From: Prochlorococcus sp. AG-409-N21
Lineage (GTDB): Bacteria; Cyanobacteriota; Cyanobacteriia; PCC-6307; Cyanobiaceae
Reading direction: 5' to 3'
Length of the DNA stretch: 64,000 nt
Assembly: GCA_003215415.1 (NCBI GenBank)
Contig: QCKK01000005.1
Span: forward strand, 1-64,000
Both the position numbers and the translations under genes were made by a program. Below are positions 49,202-57,470 of this stretch, one piece after another; the first letter of the stretch is position 1, and every line of letters starts with the position of its first letter. The notes below the pieces were generated by a model that saw nothing but the letters and a program-made list of their open reading frames with translations, was not told the origin of the DNA and did no database searches.

Positions 49202-50623
49202 ATGGGCAAATCATCCCAAGAAATCCTCCGCAAAATAAAAGACGAGGGGATTGAACTTATTGATCTCAAATTCACTGATCTGCACGGCAAGTGGCAACAT
49301 TTAACTGTCACTTCAGACATGATCGAAGAGGATTCCTTTACGGAAGGACTGGCATTTGATGGTTCATCGATTCGTGGATGGAAAGCAATCAACGAATCAG
49401 ACATGGCAATGGTTCCTGATGCGACCACTGCCTGGGTAGACCCTTTTTACAGGCACAAAACACTTAGCCTGATTTGCTCTATTCAAGAACCAAGGAGTGG
49501 AGAAGCATATTCAAGATGTCCTCGTGCTCTGGCACAGAAAGCACTCTCGTACCTGTCTAGTACTGGCCTAGCCGATACTGCTTTCTTCGGACCTGAACCA
49601 GAGTTTTTTCTCTTTGATGATGTTCGTTACAATTCAGGAGAGGGCGGATCGTTTTACAACGTCGACACAATCGAAGCGCCATGGAATTCGGGAAGAGTAG
49701 AAGAAGGTGGAAATCTTGCGTACAAGATTCAATTAAAAGAAGGCTATTTTCCTGTCTCTCCTAATGACACAGCACAGGATATAAGATCAGAAATGTTGCT
49801 TCTGATGGGGCAACTTGGCATACCAATTGAAAAGCATCATCACGAAGTTGCTGGGGCAAGTCAACATGAATTAGGAATGAAATTCGCAGAACTAATTAAT
49901 GCAGCAGATAATGTGATGACATACAAATATGTTGTCAGAAATGTTGCTAAAAAATATGGAAAAACAGCAACTTTCATGCCAAAGCCAGTCTTCAATGACA
50001 ATGGGACGGGAATGCATGTTCACCAAAGCCTTTGGAAAGGGGGACAACCTTTATTCTTCGGTGAAGATTCCTACGCCAACCTTTCACAGACTGCAAGGTG
50101 GTATATAGGGGGAATACTTAAGCACGCTTCTTCATTCCTCGCCTTTACAAATCCAACCACAAATAGTTACAAAAGACTTGTACCTGGCTTTGAAGCACCT
50201 GTAAACCTTGTCTATTCACAAGGAAACAGATCTGCAGCGGTGCGCATTCCTTTAACGGGGCCAAGTCCAAAAGCTAAAAGGCTAGAATTTCGCTCAGGGG
50301 ATGCTCTTGCTAATCCTTATCTTGCCTTCAGTGCAATGATGATGGCAGGAATAGATGGCATCAAGAATCAAATAGACCCAGGAGAAGGTGTTGATGTTGA
50401 TTTATTTGAATTACCCGAGGAGGAATTAGCAAATATAGATACTGTTCCATCATCTTTAAATGATGCACTTGAAGCGCTAAAATCTGACAACCAATACTTA
50501 AAAGAGGGAGGGGTATTTACAGATGACTTTATTGAAAACTGGATAGAAATAAAATACGAGGAAGTACAGCAACTTCGTCAAAGACCCCACCCTCATGAGT
50601 TTGTAATGTACTACGACGCATAA
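49202..50623 (+). CDS. glnA: Glutamine synthetase, type I
   Basis: Makes glutamine from glutamate and ammonia, the main entry of nitrogen. Signatures: [11 protein letters not shown] and FDGSSIRGW near the N-terminus, [31 protein letters not shown] and NRSAAVRIP. The 473-residue type I form is full length, with the adenylylation-loop region near the C-terminus. An NtcA site and -10 box precede it, and a 16 bp palindrome follows it. Confidence 0.98.
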   Translation: MGKSSQEILRKIKDEGIELIDLKFTDLHGKWQHLTVTSDMIEEDSFTEGLAFDGSSIRGWKAINESDMAMVPDATTAWVDPFYRHKTLSLICSIQEPRSGEAYSRCPRALAQKALSYLSSTGLADTAFFGPEPEFFLFDDVRYNSGEGGSFYNVDTIEAPWNSGRVEEGGNLAYKIQLKEGYFPVSPNDTAQDIRSEMLLLMGQLGIPIEKHHHEVAGASQHELGMKFAELINAADNVMTYKYVVRNVAKKYGKTATFMPKPVFNDNGTGMHVHQSLWKGGQPLFFGEDSYANLSQTARWYIGGILKHASSFLAFTNPTTNSYKRLVPGFEAPVNLVYSQGNRSAAVRIPLTGPSPKAKRLEFRSGDALANPYLAFSAMMMAGIDGIKNQIDPGEGVDVDLFELPEEELANIDTVPSSLNDALEALKSDNQYLKEGGVFTDDFIENWIEIKYEEVQQLRQRPHPHEFVMYYDA

Positions 50624-50644
50624 AATATGAAATAATAACTAATT

Positions 50645-50694
50645 AGAATTCCTTTGCCTTATACGATTTATTTATAAAAAGGCAAAGGAATTCT
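50645..50694 (+). terminator. Long hairpin after glnA
   Basis: AGAATTCCTTTGCCTT (50645-50660) pairs perfectly with AAGGCAAAGGAATTCT (50679-50694) around an 18-base AT-rich loop, 21 bp after the glnA stop. There is no long T run after it. It probably protects or ends the glnA transcript. Confidence 0.6.
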
Positions 50695-50768
50695 TCCAAT
50701 ATTGATTGACTATATAAAATCCATTATCCTACAGACACCATCTAAACATCTGAGCATAAAGATAAAGC

Positions 50769-51068
50769 ATGTTAAAAAGATTTCTAAGAGTTAATTTAAT
50801 TTTAATTTATATATTTGCCTTAGTATCAATTAATATTCATGCGAAAGAGATCAATCCGAGACAAAAACTAGAGGCCATAAATAATCTTATCGAAGAATTA
50901 GAATATAATCTAAAAGAAGGAAACTTACTCGATGCATGCAAGCAAGCAAAAAAAGCATCAAAAGAAATAGGACTTAATCTAAAAAAACTCAAAAAGCTAG
51001 AACCAAATTACGCTTGGAAAGAAATAAAAATGGTACTTTTAAATGTGCCTAAAAGATATTGTAAGTAA
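50769..51068 (+). CDS. Small secreted hypothetical protein
   Basis: 99 residues. A basic-hydrophobic N-terminus (LKRFLRVNLILIYIFALVSINIHA) looks like a signal peptide with cleavage near Ala24. The mature part is a helical, Lys-rich peptide with two Cys (LLDACKQAKK and the terminal RYCK). Base composition is AT-rich. No family recognised. Confidence 0.6.
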   Translation: MLKRFLRVNLILIYIFALVSINIHAKEINPRQKLEAINNLIEELEYNLKEGNLLDACKQAKKASKEIGLNLKKLKKLEPNYAWKEIKMVLLNVPKRYCK

Positions 51069-51136
51069 ATACTAACTAATTTTGTTCCAATAATTTGGTA
51101 ATTTCTGATGAAATAGATTTGACATTGCATAGGTTC

Positions 51137-52201
51137 ATGGCCTCGCCAAACCTCGCCAAACTTGCCTATCAAACGCTCCAGCAAGGCAAGAGCCTCGCAG
51201 GCCTTGCCCATAAAGGCTTGAGCACTAAGTTAATGGAGTTTGTTGCTCCTGGCGCCTTACCTAAAACCAAGCCAGTTACAACTGCTCTAATGAGCGAACT
51301 TCGTAAATCAATGTCAGCGTTAGAGCGACAAGATTGGAGAGACGCAGAAAAAGGTATCTATCCAAAAACACAACTATTTGATGACCCCTGGCTAGATTGG
51401 GCAAGCAGATATCCCTTGGTCTGGCTTGACTTGCCTGCCACTTGGAAGCGACGTATATCAAGGAAAGTAAGAGATCTACCGAATCGAATAGATCAAACTG
51501 TTTTCCCAGATTATTACTTACAAAATTTCCACCATCAAACAGACGGATACTTAAGTGATCACTCTGCAGAGCTATATGACATTCAAGTTGAAATTCTTTT
51601 TAATGGAACTGCAGACTCAATGAGGAGAAGAGTCCTAGCACCTCTAAAAAGAGGATTAGATAAATTTAATGAAAGGACTCCAGCAAGTCTCAAAGTCCTT
51701 GACATTGCAACAGGAACAGGAAGAACTCTCAAGCAAATCCAAGGAGCATTTCCAGAAATAGAATTATTAGGGATAGATCTCTCAAGTGCTTATCTGCGTG
51801 AGGCTGGTCGATCACTTAATAAACGCGGAAATGGTTTGGCCCAATTAGTAAGAGGAAACGCCGAACACCTTCCATTCAAAAATCAATCTATGCAAGCAGT
51901 AACTTGTGTATATCTACTCCATGAGTTGCCTAGCAAAGCTCGTCAAAATGTATTGAGCGAATGCCTGAGGGTTCTAGAACCTGGTGGAATCTTAGTACTA
52001 GCAGACTCAATTCAAATGTCAGATTCCCCACAGTTCAAAATTGTGATGGAAAACTTCCAAAAGGCATTCCATGAGCCTTATTACAAGAGCTACGTCTTTG
52101 ACAACATTGAAGAGAGGCTAAAAGAGAGTGGTTTTGAGGATATAACAGGTGAGTCGCATTTCATGACCAGGGTTTGGAGTGCTTTCAAACCATTAGTTTG
52201 A
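51137..52201 (+). CDS. SAM-dependent methyltransferase
   Basis: A class I methyltransferase domain sits in the C-terminal half: motif I VLDIATGTGRTLKQI (around residue 190), acidic post-I residue GIDLSSAYL, motif II AVTCVYLLHELP and motif III ECLRVLEPGGILVLADSI. The N-terminal 150 residues are a separate region rich in Trp/Pro. The ATG at 51137 (MASPNLAKL) is used; the frame runs to a TTG at 51095. 354 residues. It resembles UbiE-like enzymes of picocyanobacteria, but the substrate is unknown. Confidence 0.85.
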   Translation: MASPNLAKLAYQTLQQGKSLAGLAHKGLSTKLMEFVAPGALPKTKPVTTALMSELRKSMSALERQDWRDAEKGIYPKTQLFDDPWLDWASRYPLVWLDLPATWKRRISRKVRDLPNRIDQTVFPDYYLQNFHHQTDGYLSDHSAELYDIQVEILFNGTADSMRRRVLAPLKRGLDKFNERTPASLKVLDIATGTGRTLKQIQGAFPEIELLGIDLSSAYLREAGRSLNKRGNGLAQLVRGNAEHLPFKNQSMQAVTCVYLLHELPSKARQNVLSECLRVLEPGGILVLADSIQMSDSPQFKIVMENFQKAFHEPYYKSYVFDNIEERLKESGFEDITGESHFMTRVWSAFKPLV

Positions 52202-52285
52202 ATTTTTACAATTCTATTTCCCTGACATCTATGGATAGAGTGCTCCCAAAAGTTATATGTTGTGATTAATAGATAGTTCAAAGCA

Positions 52286-52594
52286 ATGAAGGGAAAAATA
52301 AAAAATCCCTTCCTAGTTCGATGGCTAGAAGGATGGAGTTTTCAACTGGTTTTAATAGGAGGCACAGTAAAAATAGAAGCACGAGGGTTCGGTATATGTC
52401 TAAGCACTTCAATTGAGCCTAACGAAAGTCCTCAATCAGCTGCAGACCGATTAGTCCTTTCCGAGGACCAAAGGAGAAAGTCTCTTCAACGGCTGTGGAC
52501 AAAAGGGGACACCATGAACTGTCTTCCGGAAGTTTCATCATCAACTCTTAAAATTATTGAATGCGTTGAATTGGAATCTGTAGAGTCGAAATAA
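52286..52594 (+). CDS. Conserved-looking small hypothetical protein
   Basis: 102 residues with no known family. A strand-rich start (WSFQLVLIGGTVKIEARGFGICL) is followed by a polar helix (AADRLVLSEDQRRKSLQRLW). No signal peptide. It lies 84 bp after the methyltransferase on the same strand. Function unknown. Confidence 0.55.
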   Translation: MKGKIKNPFLVRWLEGWSFQLVLIGGTVKIEARGFGICLSTSIEPNESPQSAADRLVLSEDQRRKSLQRLWTKGDTMNCLPEVSSSTLKIIECVELESVESK

Positions 52595-52737
52595 ATACAT
52601 AGGTCGAGTCCTTAAATAATTTATACAAATTTGAGATTTATATGAGTATGGATTTAAAAGTTTTATACTATGAAGGAATGATACTTATTTCATGGAGATA
52701 GCGAAGTACCATCTTTATTATTAATTTAATTTTAAAT

Positions 52738-53013
52738 ATGATTGAAACGATTTTAATCACATTTGAGGCCGAAAGAAACTGTGATAATTGGTCTGTTATC
52801 TTTCAGCAAAAGGAATTAAATTCGTTATATGAAGCATATGGAATTAAAACTCTATTTAGAGGATCCCACAATAAAAACAAAAAAAAGATATTAATAATCC
52901 AACAGGCTGAGGAAGGGCAGATAGAAAAATTTATGGCAAAAAATGGAGAGTTCTTTTTGTCGCTTGGACTAAAACCAGAAACAATAGATCTATCAAAATG
53001 GACTTGGGGATGA
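52738..53013 (+). CDS. Small protein, possibly DUF3764-like
   Basis: 91 residues starting IETILITFEAERNCDNWSVIF, with a strand-helix ferredoxin-like pattern and the phrase KILIIQQAEEGQIEKFMA. This recalls the short marine-cyanobacterial DUF3764 group of dimeric alpha-beta proteins; the match is from memory of pattern, not a search. It is AT-rich and standalone. Confidence 0.55.
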   Translation: MIETILITFEAERNCDNWSVIFQQKELNSLYEAYGIKTLFRGSHNKNKKKILIIQQAEEGQIEKFMAKNGEFFLSLGLKPETIDLSKWTWG

Positions 53014-53040
53014 GAAGAATAATCGAAAAGAGGGATGGAC

Positions 53041-53217
53041 TTAACCAAGTCGACAACCAAGTTGGATTTTCCCTCTATCAACCAATCTGCCAAGCCTTAA
53101 AGCAGTAGCTGCTTCGATTCGAGAAAAATCTCTTTGATTAATAGCTACCCAATCCATTTCAGCAGGTGTAATGACCCCGGTTGCAATAGATTCGAGAAAT
53201 AATTTTCCAAGATTCAT
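53041..53217 (-). CDS. 58-residue conserved picocyanobacterial-type protein
   Basis: Reads MNLGKLFLESIATGVITPAE at the start and IEAATALRLGRLVDRGKI near the end, finishing in GCRLG. It is soluble and helical. The Ser-Gly-Val-Ile-Thr-x-x-Glu pattern and the ATALRLGRL segment look like a small conserved protein of marine picocyanobacteria, function unknown (family call from memory). It converges on the 91-residue gene with 27 bp between stops. Confidence 0.65.
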   Translation of the reverse strand: MNLGKLFLESIATGVITPAEMDWVAINQRDFSRIEAATALRLGRLVDRGKIQLGCRLG

Positions 53218-53252
53218 AGAACTAGGAACGAGAGGGAAAAGTTGTGGTCACG

Positions 53253-53417
53253 ATGAGCCTAGTGTCTAAATGGGTCAATGCAATAAGCAAAAACACTATT
53301 TATGGGGCTTGCAATGATCGACCAAGTCTCCTAGAAAAGGAGTTCCCCATCACCCAGGCCCATTGCCAAGAGCAAGGGTCTTTTTTTTTGGAAGAATCCT
53401 TACCAAGACTTGATTAA
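53253..53417 (+). CDS. Possible 54-residue ORF, or small RNA with terminator
   Basis: An open frame starts MSLVSKWVNAISKNTIYGAC and runs through a hairpin with nine Ts (53359-53389), ending at 53417. Translation through a terminator is unusual, so the stretch may instead be a small RNA of 100-170 nt. No clear ribosome site is visible. Confidence 0.3.
   Translation: MSLVSKWVNAISKNTIYGACNDRPSLLEKEFPITQAHCQEQGSFFLEESLPRLD
53359..53389 (+). terminator. Hairpin with T9 tract
   Basis: CCCATTGC-CAAGA-GCAAGGG forms a 7 bp stem with one bulge, followed by TC and nine Ts. A good intrinsic terminator on the plus strand. No annotated gene ends just before it, so it may end a small RNA. Confidence 0.6.
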
Positions 53418-53566
53418 AGTCCTATTAAACAAAGGGAGAAGAGATCCTCCTCAAAAAAGAATTAGACAATCCGCCCAAAGCATTTAATTGAAAGATCTAA
53501 AATTTCGCCGGATTAACTGCAGTATTTAACCTATAGCTACTAACTTGATAAAAATCCAGAAAAAGC

Positions 53567-53917
53567 ATGAGTCTCCAATCGCTCTCAACTAACGAAAAAG
53601 TGAAATTGCTCGTCGAATCCCTTGATGGCCAGGAGAAAACCAATGAAGCACTTGCTGGGTGTGATGACGTTGAATCTATGATGAACGTGCTTCTAGCCTC
53701 AGCGGAGAAGCTTGGCTTGGGGTTGACAAGAAATGATCTGATGACAACTCCCCCCATTAGAGACTGGATCTGGTACAAGAATGGAGGAGCTCTTGTAACC
53801 GTTGGAGATGGAATACCTAGGTATCAACAGGACAAGAACTCTGACAAGCTCCTCTATCTAGGCGGAGGAATAGTTATAGCCCTTTTATTTATTGTAGGTA
53901 TGATGACAGGCTTTTAA
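53567..53917 (+). CDS. LTRxDL/PPIRDW protein with C-terminal membrane helix (paralogue 1)
   Basis: 116 residues. The first 70 form a helical domain (KVKLLVESLDGQEKTNEALAG, then LLASAEKLGLGLTRNDL), followed by PPIRDWIWYKNGGALV and a C-terminal membrane span (LLYLGGGIVIALLFIVGMMTGF). The domain layout is reminiscent of Nif11-like leader domains, but there is no Gly-Gly cleavage site. The gene at 57471-57806 is a close paralogue without the membrane span. Function unknown. Confidence 0.65.
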   Translation: MSLQSLSTNEKVKLLVESLDGQEKTNEALAGCDDVESMMNVLLASAEKLGLGLTRNDLMTTPPIRDWIWYKNGGALVTVGDGIPRYQQDKNSDKLLYLGGGIVIALLFIVGMMTGF

Positions 53918-53947
53918 TTTGGCATTTATAACGTTGACTGCAGCAGC

Positions 53948-54073
53948 TCAACCAAGACCTATATCAGAAGGGATCAAACGTAAGGCTAAATAGCCAACTA
54001 CAGCTGCAAATAATGCTGAAATAGCAATGGTAATGAGACCTGGGACCATGCCTCCGCCTTCCTCAGTATTCAT
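53948..54073 (-). CDS. 41-residue single-span membrane mini-protein
   Basis: Starts MNTEEGGGMVPGLITIAISA and continues into one hydrophobic helix (LITIAISALFAAVVGYLALRL), then IPSDIGLG. The sequence is regular and resembles the small photosystem-type subunits in size and layout, but none of the known Psb/Psa/Pet mini-subunits matches. Its 3' end lies 30 bp from the convergent paralogue-1 gene. Confidence 0.55.
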   Translation of the reverse strand: MNTEEGGGMVPGLITIAISALFAAVVGYLALRLIPSDIGLG

Positions 54074-54190
54074 AAAATTAATTGATTATTCTTTCAATAC
54101 TAAACCTATTGGTATTTAAGAGCAAAATTATCTACTCAAAAACACCTAAGAAATTTGAGTAAATCTCCGAAGATGAAACAAGTCAATCAT

Positions 54191-54235
54191 AAAAAAAAGC
54201 CATGAGGATATGCTTGAGAGAAGCTCCTCACGACT
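54191..54235 (-). terminator. Terminator after the 47-residue mini-protein
   Basis: On the minus strand AGTCGTGAGGA pairs with TCCTCATGGCT (11 bp, two G-U wobbles) and is followed by eight Ts. It lies 83 bp after the stop of the 47-residue ORF and would end its transcript. Confidence 0.7.
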
Positions 54236-54317
54236 TTTATAAGGCAATTCAAACATAAGTGTTGGAACACTAAATGAGAATTACTTTCTTAGTTTAAAAA
54301 ACCAAATTAATCAGACT

Positions 54318-54461
54318 TTATGAGTCTGAATCGAATTTTGAAAGGTTAGGTCCAGCAATTACGCCTACCAAAGCAAATAAAACTAGAGATACGACACCAG
54401 CTATGGTTGCAGAAAGGCTTCCTGAACCGATAGTGATTGTTGCGAGTGCGATAGAAGACAT
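54318..54461 (-). CDS. 47-residue single-span membrane mini-protein
   Basis: Starts MSSIALATITIGSGSLSATI and continues into a long hydrophobic stretch (VVSLVLFALVGVIAGP), ending in an acidic NLSKFDSDS. A terminator follows 83 bp later. Size and layout resemble thylakoid mini-subunits, but no match is recognised. Confidence 0.55.
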   Translation of the reverse strand: MSSIALATITIGSGSLSATIAGVVSLVLFALVGVIAGPNLSKFDSDS

Positions 54462-54501
54462 GAAAATAGAAAACTTGTTTTTCTAAGACAGGAGCATACA
54501 A

Positions 54502-54542
54502 AATACCTATGAAATGGTCAAAGGATCCATTTCATAGGTATT
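54502..54542 (-). terminator. 16 bp perfect hairpin between mini-protein genes
   Basis: AATACCTATGAAATGG (54502-54517) pairs with CCATTTCATAGGTATT (54527-54542) around a 9-base loop. Read on the minus strand it overlaps the stop of the 33-residue ORF and is followed by TTG, so it probably ends that transcript and separates it from the 47-residue gene. Confidence 0.55.
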
Positions 54543-54633
54543 GGCCTGTCAACCCCAGCGACACCAAGCATGAAAAAATGGCCGAAGCCAGTCCACTAAA
54601 GGAGAAAAGAGCGATATAAACAAAGGAACTCAC
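54532..54633 (-). CDS. Possible 33-residue membrane mini-protein
   Basis: GTG start with GGAAG 3 bp upstream on the minus strand. The peptide reads SSFVYIALFSFSGLASAIFS then CLVSLGLTGQYL, almost all hydrophobic. Its stop lies in the left arm of the hairpin at 54502-54542. It is short, so chance cannot be ruled out. Confidence 0.35.
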   Translation of the reverse strand: MSSFVYIALFSFSGLASAIFSCLVSLGLTGQYL

Positions 54634-54643
54634 ACTTCCACAG

Positions 54644-54781
54644 ATGCCTGACAAAGATCACTTAACAGAGCAAAATGAAACACAAAAATTCAGCTGGCGG
54701 ACATTTATCGCCTATTTCTATATGGGTTCGGTAGCTATCGCTGCAATATTTTGGATATTCAGCCAATTTCACTCCAATTAA
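54644..54781 (+). CDS. 45-residue single-span membrane mini-protein
   Basis: Polar N-terminus (MPDKDHLTEQNETQKFSWRT) followed by one helix (FIAYFYMGSVAIAAIFWIFSQF). A GGAACTC stretch lies upstream, but no strong ribosome site. It overlaps the end of a minus-strand mini-ORF by 4 bp. Unknown function. Confidence 0.5.
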   Translation: MPDKDHLTEQNETQKFSWRTFIAYFYMGSVAIAAIFWIFSQFHSN

Positions 54782-54888
54782 CTCTTTGATCTATTTTCTT
54801 TGGTAGCTTGCACACCAAACATTATTGCCAAACCAAGAACTAGAACGACTAAAAGAGGGTTACTGTGACTGAGGATCTCTATCAACAT
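54778..54888 (-). CDS. 36-residue membrane mini-protein
   Basis: Reads MLIEILSHSNPLLVVLVLGL then AIMFGVQATKENRSKS: a short N-terminus, one hydrophobic helix and a basic tail. This resembles PsbT/PsaI-type subunits in layout only. Convergent with the 45-residue ORF. Confidence 0.5.
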   Translation of the reverse strand: MLIEILSHSNPLLVVLVLGLAIMFGVQATKENRSKS

Positions 54889-54986
54889 AGTTCCTCTTGG
54901 CTTTTTATAAATATTTTATTCGGTCATTTGGTCAATGTCTGAAGATAGTTCGTTGAACATCAAAGTTTATTTGGGATAATTTATAT

Positions 54987-55148
54987 ATGAAAAAATTCCA
55001 ATGCCCAGATTGCATATACGCTTATGACCCTCGCATAGGGGATCCAAGTCAAGGCGTTGCCCCTGGTACAAGTTTTGAAGATCTTCCAAAGAACTGGAAA
55101 TGTCCAGCATGCAGAGCCGGAAAAAGAAGATTCAAGCCTATCCATTGA
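54987..55148 (+). CDS. Rubredoxin-type small iron protein
   Basis: 53 residues. Two CxxC pairs, FQCPDCIYAYDP (Cys6, Cys9) and WKCPACRAGKRRF (Cys39, Cys42), together with DPSQGVAPGTSFEDLPKNW match the rubredoxin fold that binds a single iron. It lacks the membrane anchor of RubA, so it is soluble and could carry electrons to a partner not adjacent here. ATG at 54987. Confidence 0.9.
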   Translation: MKKFQCPDCIYAYDPRIGDPSQGVAPGTSFEDLPKNWKCPACRAGKRRFKPIH

Positions 55149-55361
55149 ATAGCCCTACCTCCTACCAAGCCTCAATAAAGACTAAAAGGCCATAGAAGGT
55201 TGGACATAAACACGAAAGGATCAGCTATATCGGCATTTTTTTCAAATCGTATCTATATGGAAACATAAAAATTCATACCTTTAACAGATTTCTTGCTGAG
55301 CATTGCAAAGAAAGATAGAAATGGTCTATTAAGTCTCTACCCATTTAGGAATCGTCTTCTA

Positions 55362-56654
55362 ATGAATGAAATTAACTGTCCAGAATGTGGCAAAGTATTC
55401 AAGGTTGATGAAACTGGTTATGCAAATATTCTCAATCAAGTAAGGAATAAGGAGTTTGCGCAAGAGTTGACTAAAAGGATGGATTTAGTCGAAGAGGACA
55501 AGATTAAATCTATAGAGATAGCCCAAAAGAGTTTAAAAGCAGAAATGCAAGCTTATTCTTCAAAGAAAGAAATGCAAATACTGAATTTACAGGCAAAATT
55601 AAACAAAGCTGATATAGAGAAGGAACTGGCCGTAAATGAAGCAAGAAGTATTATCGAAAAAGAACGTGATTCAATCTCATATGCACTAGAAAAGGTAAAA
55701 TCTAATAATGAAGCCGCTCAGAGATTAGCTATCAACGAAGCCATCAAGGAACTAGAGAGAGAGCACGAATCATTAAGGAATCGGATAGAAAAAGAAAATC
55801 TAATCAAACAACTTTCTGAAAAGTCTTTAAAAGAAAAGTATGAACTTCAAATCAAAGATCGTGATTATGAAATCGAAAGGCTTAGAGACATGAAATTAAG
55901 ACTTTCAACAAAAATGATAGGGGAATCACTAGAACAGCACTGTGAAATTGAATTTAATAAGATCAGAGCAACAGCTTTCCCAAATGCTTATTTTGAAAAA
56001 GATAATGACGCAAGAACTGGAAGCAAGGGAGACTATATATTTCGAGAATTAGACGACTCTAATAATGAAATAGTATCAATAATGTTTGAAATGAAAAATG
56101 AAAATGACACAACCTTATCAAAGAAAAAAAATGAGGACTACTTAAAAGAACTTCACAAAGACAGGATTGAAAAAAATTGCGAGTATGCAGTACTTATATC
56201 ACTACTTGAGCCTAACAGTGAATTGTTCAATGCAGGCATTGTTGATGTATCTCATCGTTACCCTAAAATGTATATAGTACGTCCACAATGCTTCCTCCCA
56301 ATAATTACACTTCTAAGAAATGCAGCAATAAAATCTCTTCAATACAAAAAAGAACTGGCCCTTGTTAAAGCACAAAATATTGATATTACAGATTTTGAAA
56401 TGAATCTAGACTTGTTCAAAAATGCATTTGATAAAAATTACAACCTCGCATCCAGGCGTTTCGAAACTGCAATACAAGAGATTGATAAGTCTATTGACCA
56501 CTTGCAGAAAACCAAAGATGCTCTAATTGGAGCAGATAGGAATCTACGGCTGGCCAATGACAAGGCCCAAGATGTTTCAGTTAAAAAGTTAACCAAACAT
56601 AACCCAACAATGGCTGCAAAGTTTGAAGCAATTAATCATAAAAGTGCTGCGTAA
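55362..56654 (+). CDS. DUF2130 protein with predicted PD-(D/E)XK nuclease core
   Basis: 430 residues from the ATG at 55362. The N-terminus has a CPECG knuckle (Cys6, Cys9). A long coiled coil (about 30-185) follows, then the DUF2130 core: residues around 223-245 contain GDYIF (Asp224) and FEMK (Glu243-x-Lys245), the layout of the PD-(D/E)XK nuclease fold. The C-terminal part is helical and basic. Such RmuC-like proteins are thought to act on DNA. The frame extends upstream, but the extra residues are not typical. Possible accessory gene. Confidence 0.8.
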   Translation: MNEINCPECGKVFKVDETGYANILNQVRNKEFAQELTKRMDLVEEDKIKSIEIAQKSLKAEMQAYSSKKEMQILNLQAKLNKADIEKELAVNEARSIIEKERDSISYALEKVKSNNEAAQRLAINEAIKELEREHESLRNRIEKENLIKQLSEKSLKEKYELQIKDRDYEIERLRDMKLRLSTKMIGESLEQHCEIEFNKIRATAFPNAYFEKDNDARTGSKGDYIFRELDDSNNEIVSIMFEMKNENDTTLSKKKNEDYLKELHKDRIEKNCEYAVLISLLEPNSELFNAGIVDVSHRYPKMYIVRPQCFLPIITLLRNAAIKSLQYKKELALVKAQNIDITDFEMNLDLFKNAFDKNYNLASRRFETAIQEIDKSIDHLQKTKDALIGADRNLRLANDKAQDVSVKKLTKHNPTMAAKFEAINHKSAA

Positions 56655-56731
56655 GAAATAATATGAGTCATTAAATATTTAATCTCAGAATTCTTAAGGC
56701 TATAAATTTATATATATTTAGTTTATGGATG

Positions 56732-57022
56732 CTAATAGGAGTCAAGACCAGCTGCGAAAGGGAAAACTTGATCACTGCCTAAATCCGGATATTCAGCAAT
56801 CTCATCTTCATCTATAGATTTCTCTGGACCACTCTCTTGACTACCTTCAATAGGAACAACAACGATTTGAAGGGGATTGTCTTCGTTTAATTCCGTTATA
56901 GAAGTCTTTTCTTCCATAGGAGTCCAGCCTTTTACCAGAGCCTCAGAAGAGGAAGATGCTGACATAAGCACGAAAACAAAAAATATTGAAGAAAGTATGA
57001 TGCCAAATATTTTTTTTAACAT
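56732..57022 (-). CDS. Secreted hypothetical protein with acidic tail
   Basis: 96 residues. The N-terminal LKKIFGIILSSIFFVFVLMS is a signal or anchor segment. The remainder is acidic (DEDEIAEYPDLGSD) and ends FPFAAGLDSY. It is divergent from a second secreted peptide 77 bp away that carries IFPF. No family recognised. Confidence 0.55.
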   Translation of the reverse strand: MLKKIFGIILSSIFFVFVLMSASSSSEALVKGWTPMEEKTSITELNEDNPLQIVVVPIEGSQESGPEKSIDEDEIAEYPDLGSDQVFPFAAGLDSY

Positions 57023-57098
57023 AAGGATCCTTGCGAATAAATTTAATCTACCTCAAGCTGGGGTCAAGTAAATCTCTTAGCTTATCGAAACTATTTTC

Positions 57099-57365
57099 AT
57101 GATGCATTTCTTCTCCTATTGCCTTAGTTTATTGCTAATCATTATGAATATTGTACCCTCAACGAATGCAGAAGAGCTAGGCATTGATGATCTCTTGATG
57201 CCTGAATTGCCATCAATAAATGGAAATATAGAAGGGAAGCATTCAGCAGCTCAATCACCTTTACATGAAAAGAACATTGATGAGCTCTTAGGGCCCAAAG
57301 ATATTTTCCCTTTCCTACCCGACAACCATAGAGATAGCGGTACAGGTAAGTTCAATAGTTTTTAG
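57099..57365 (+). CDS. Secreted hypothetical peptide
   Basis: 88 residues. Signal peptide MMHFFSYCLSLLLIIMNIVP, then a cleavage-like TNA-EEL. The mature part is polar, repeats a IDDLLMPE / IDELLGPK motif and has IFPFLPDNH near the end. Two start codons (57099 and 57102) are possible. Divergent with the acidic secreted gene. Unknown function. Confidence 0.6.
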   Translation: MMHFFSYCLSLLLIIMNIVPSTNAEELGIDDLLMPELPSINGNIEGKHSAAQSPLHEKNIDELLGPKDIFPFLPDNHRDSGTGKFNSF

Positions 57366-57470
57366 ATGATCCTTTAAAGAGCCAAGAAATGTTTAAATAG
57401 CCTAAAGTGACAATGAAGTAGAGATTTTTTTATATCAATTAAAACCTGAGAAGGCTTTAAGTTAGTCAGT

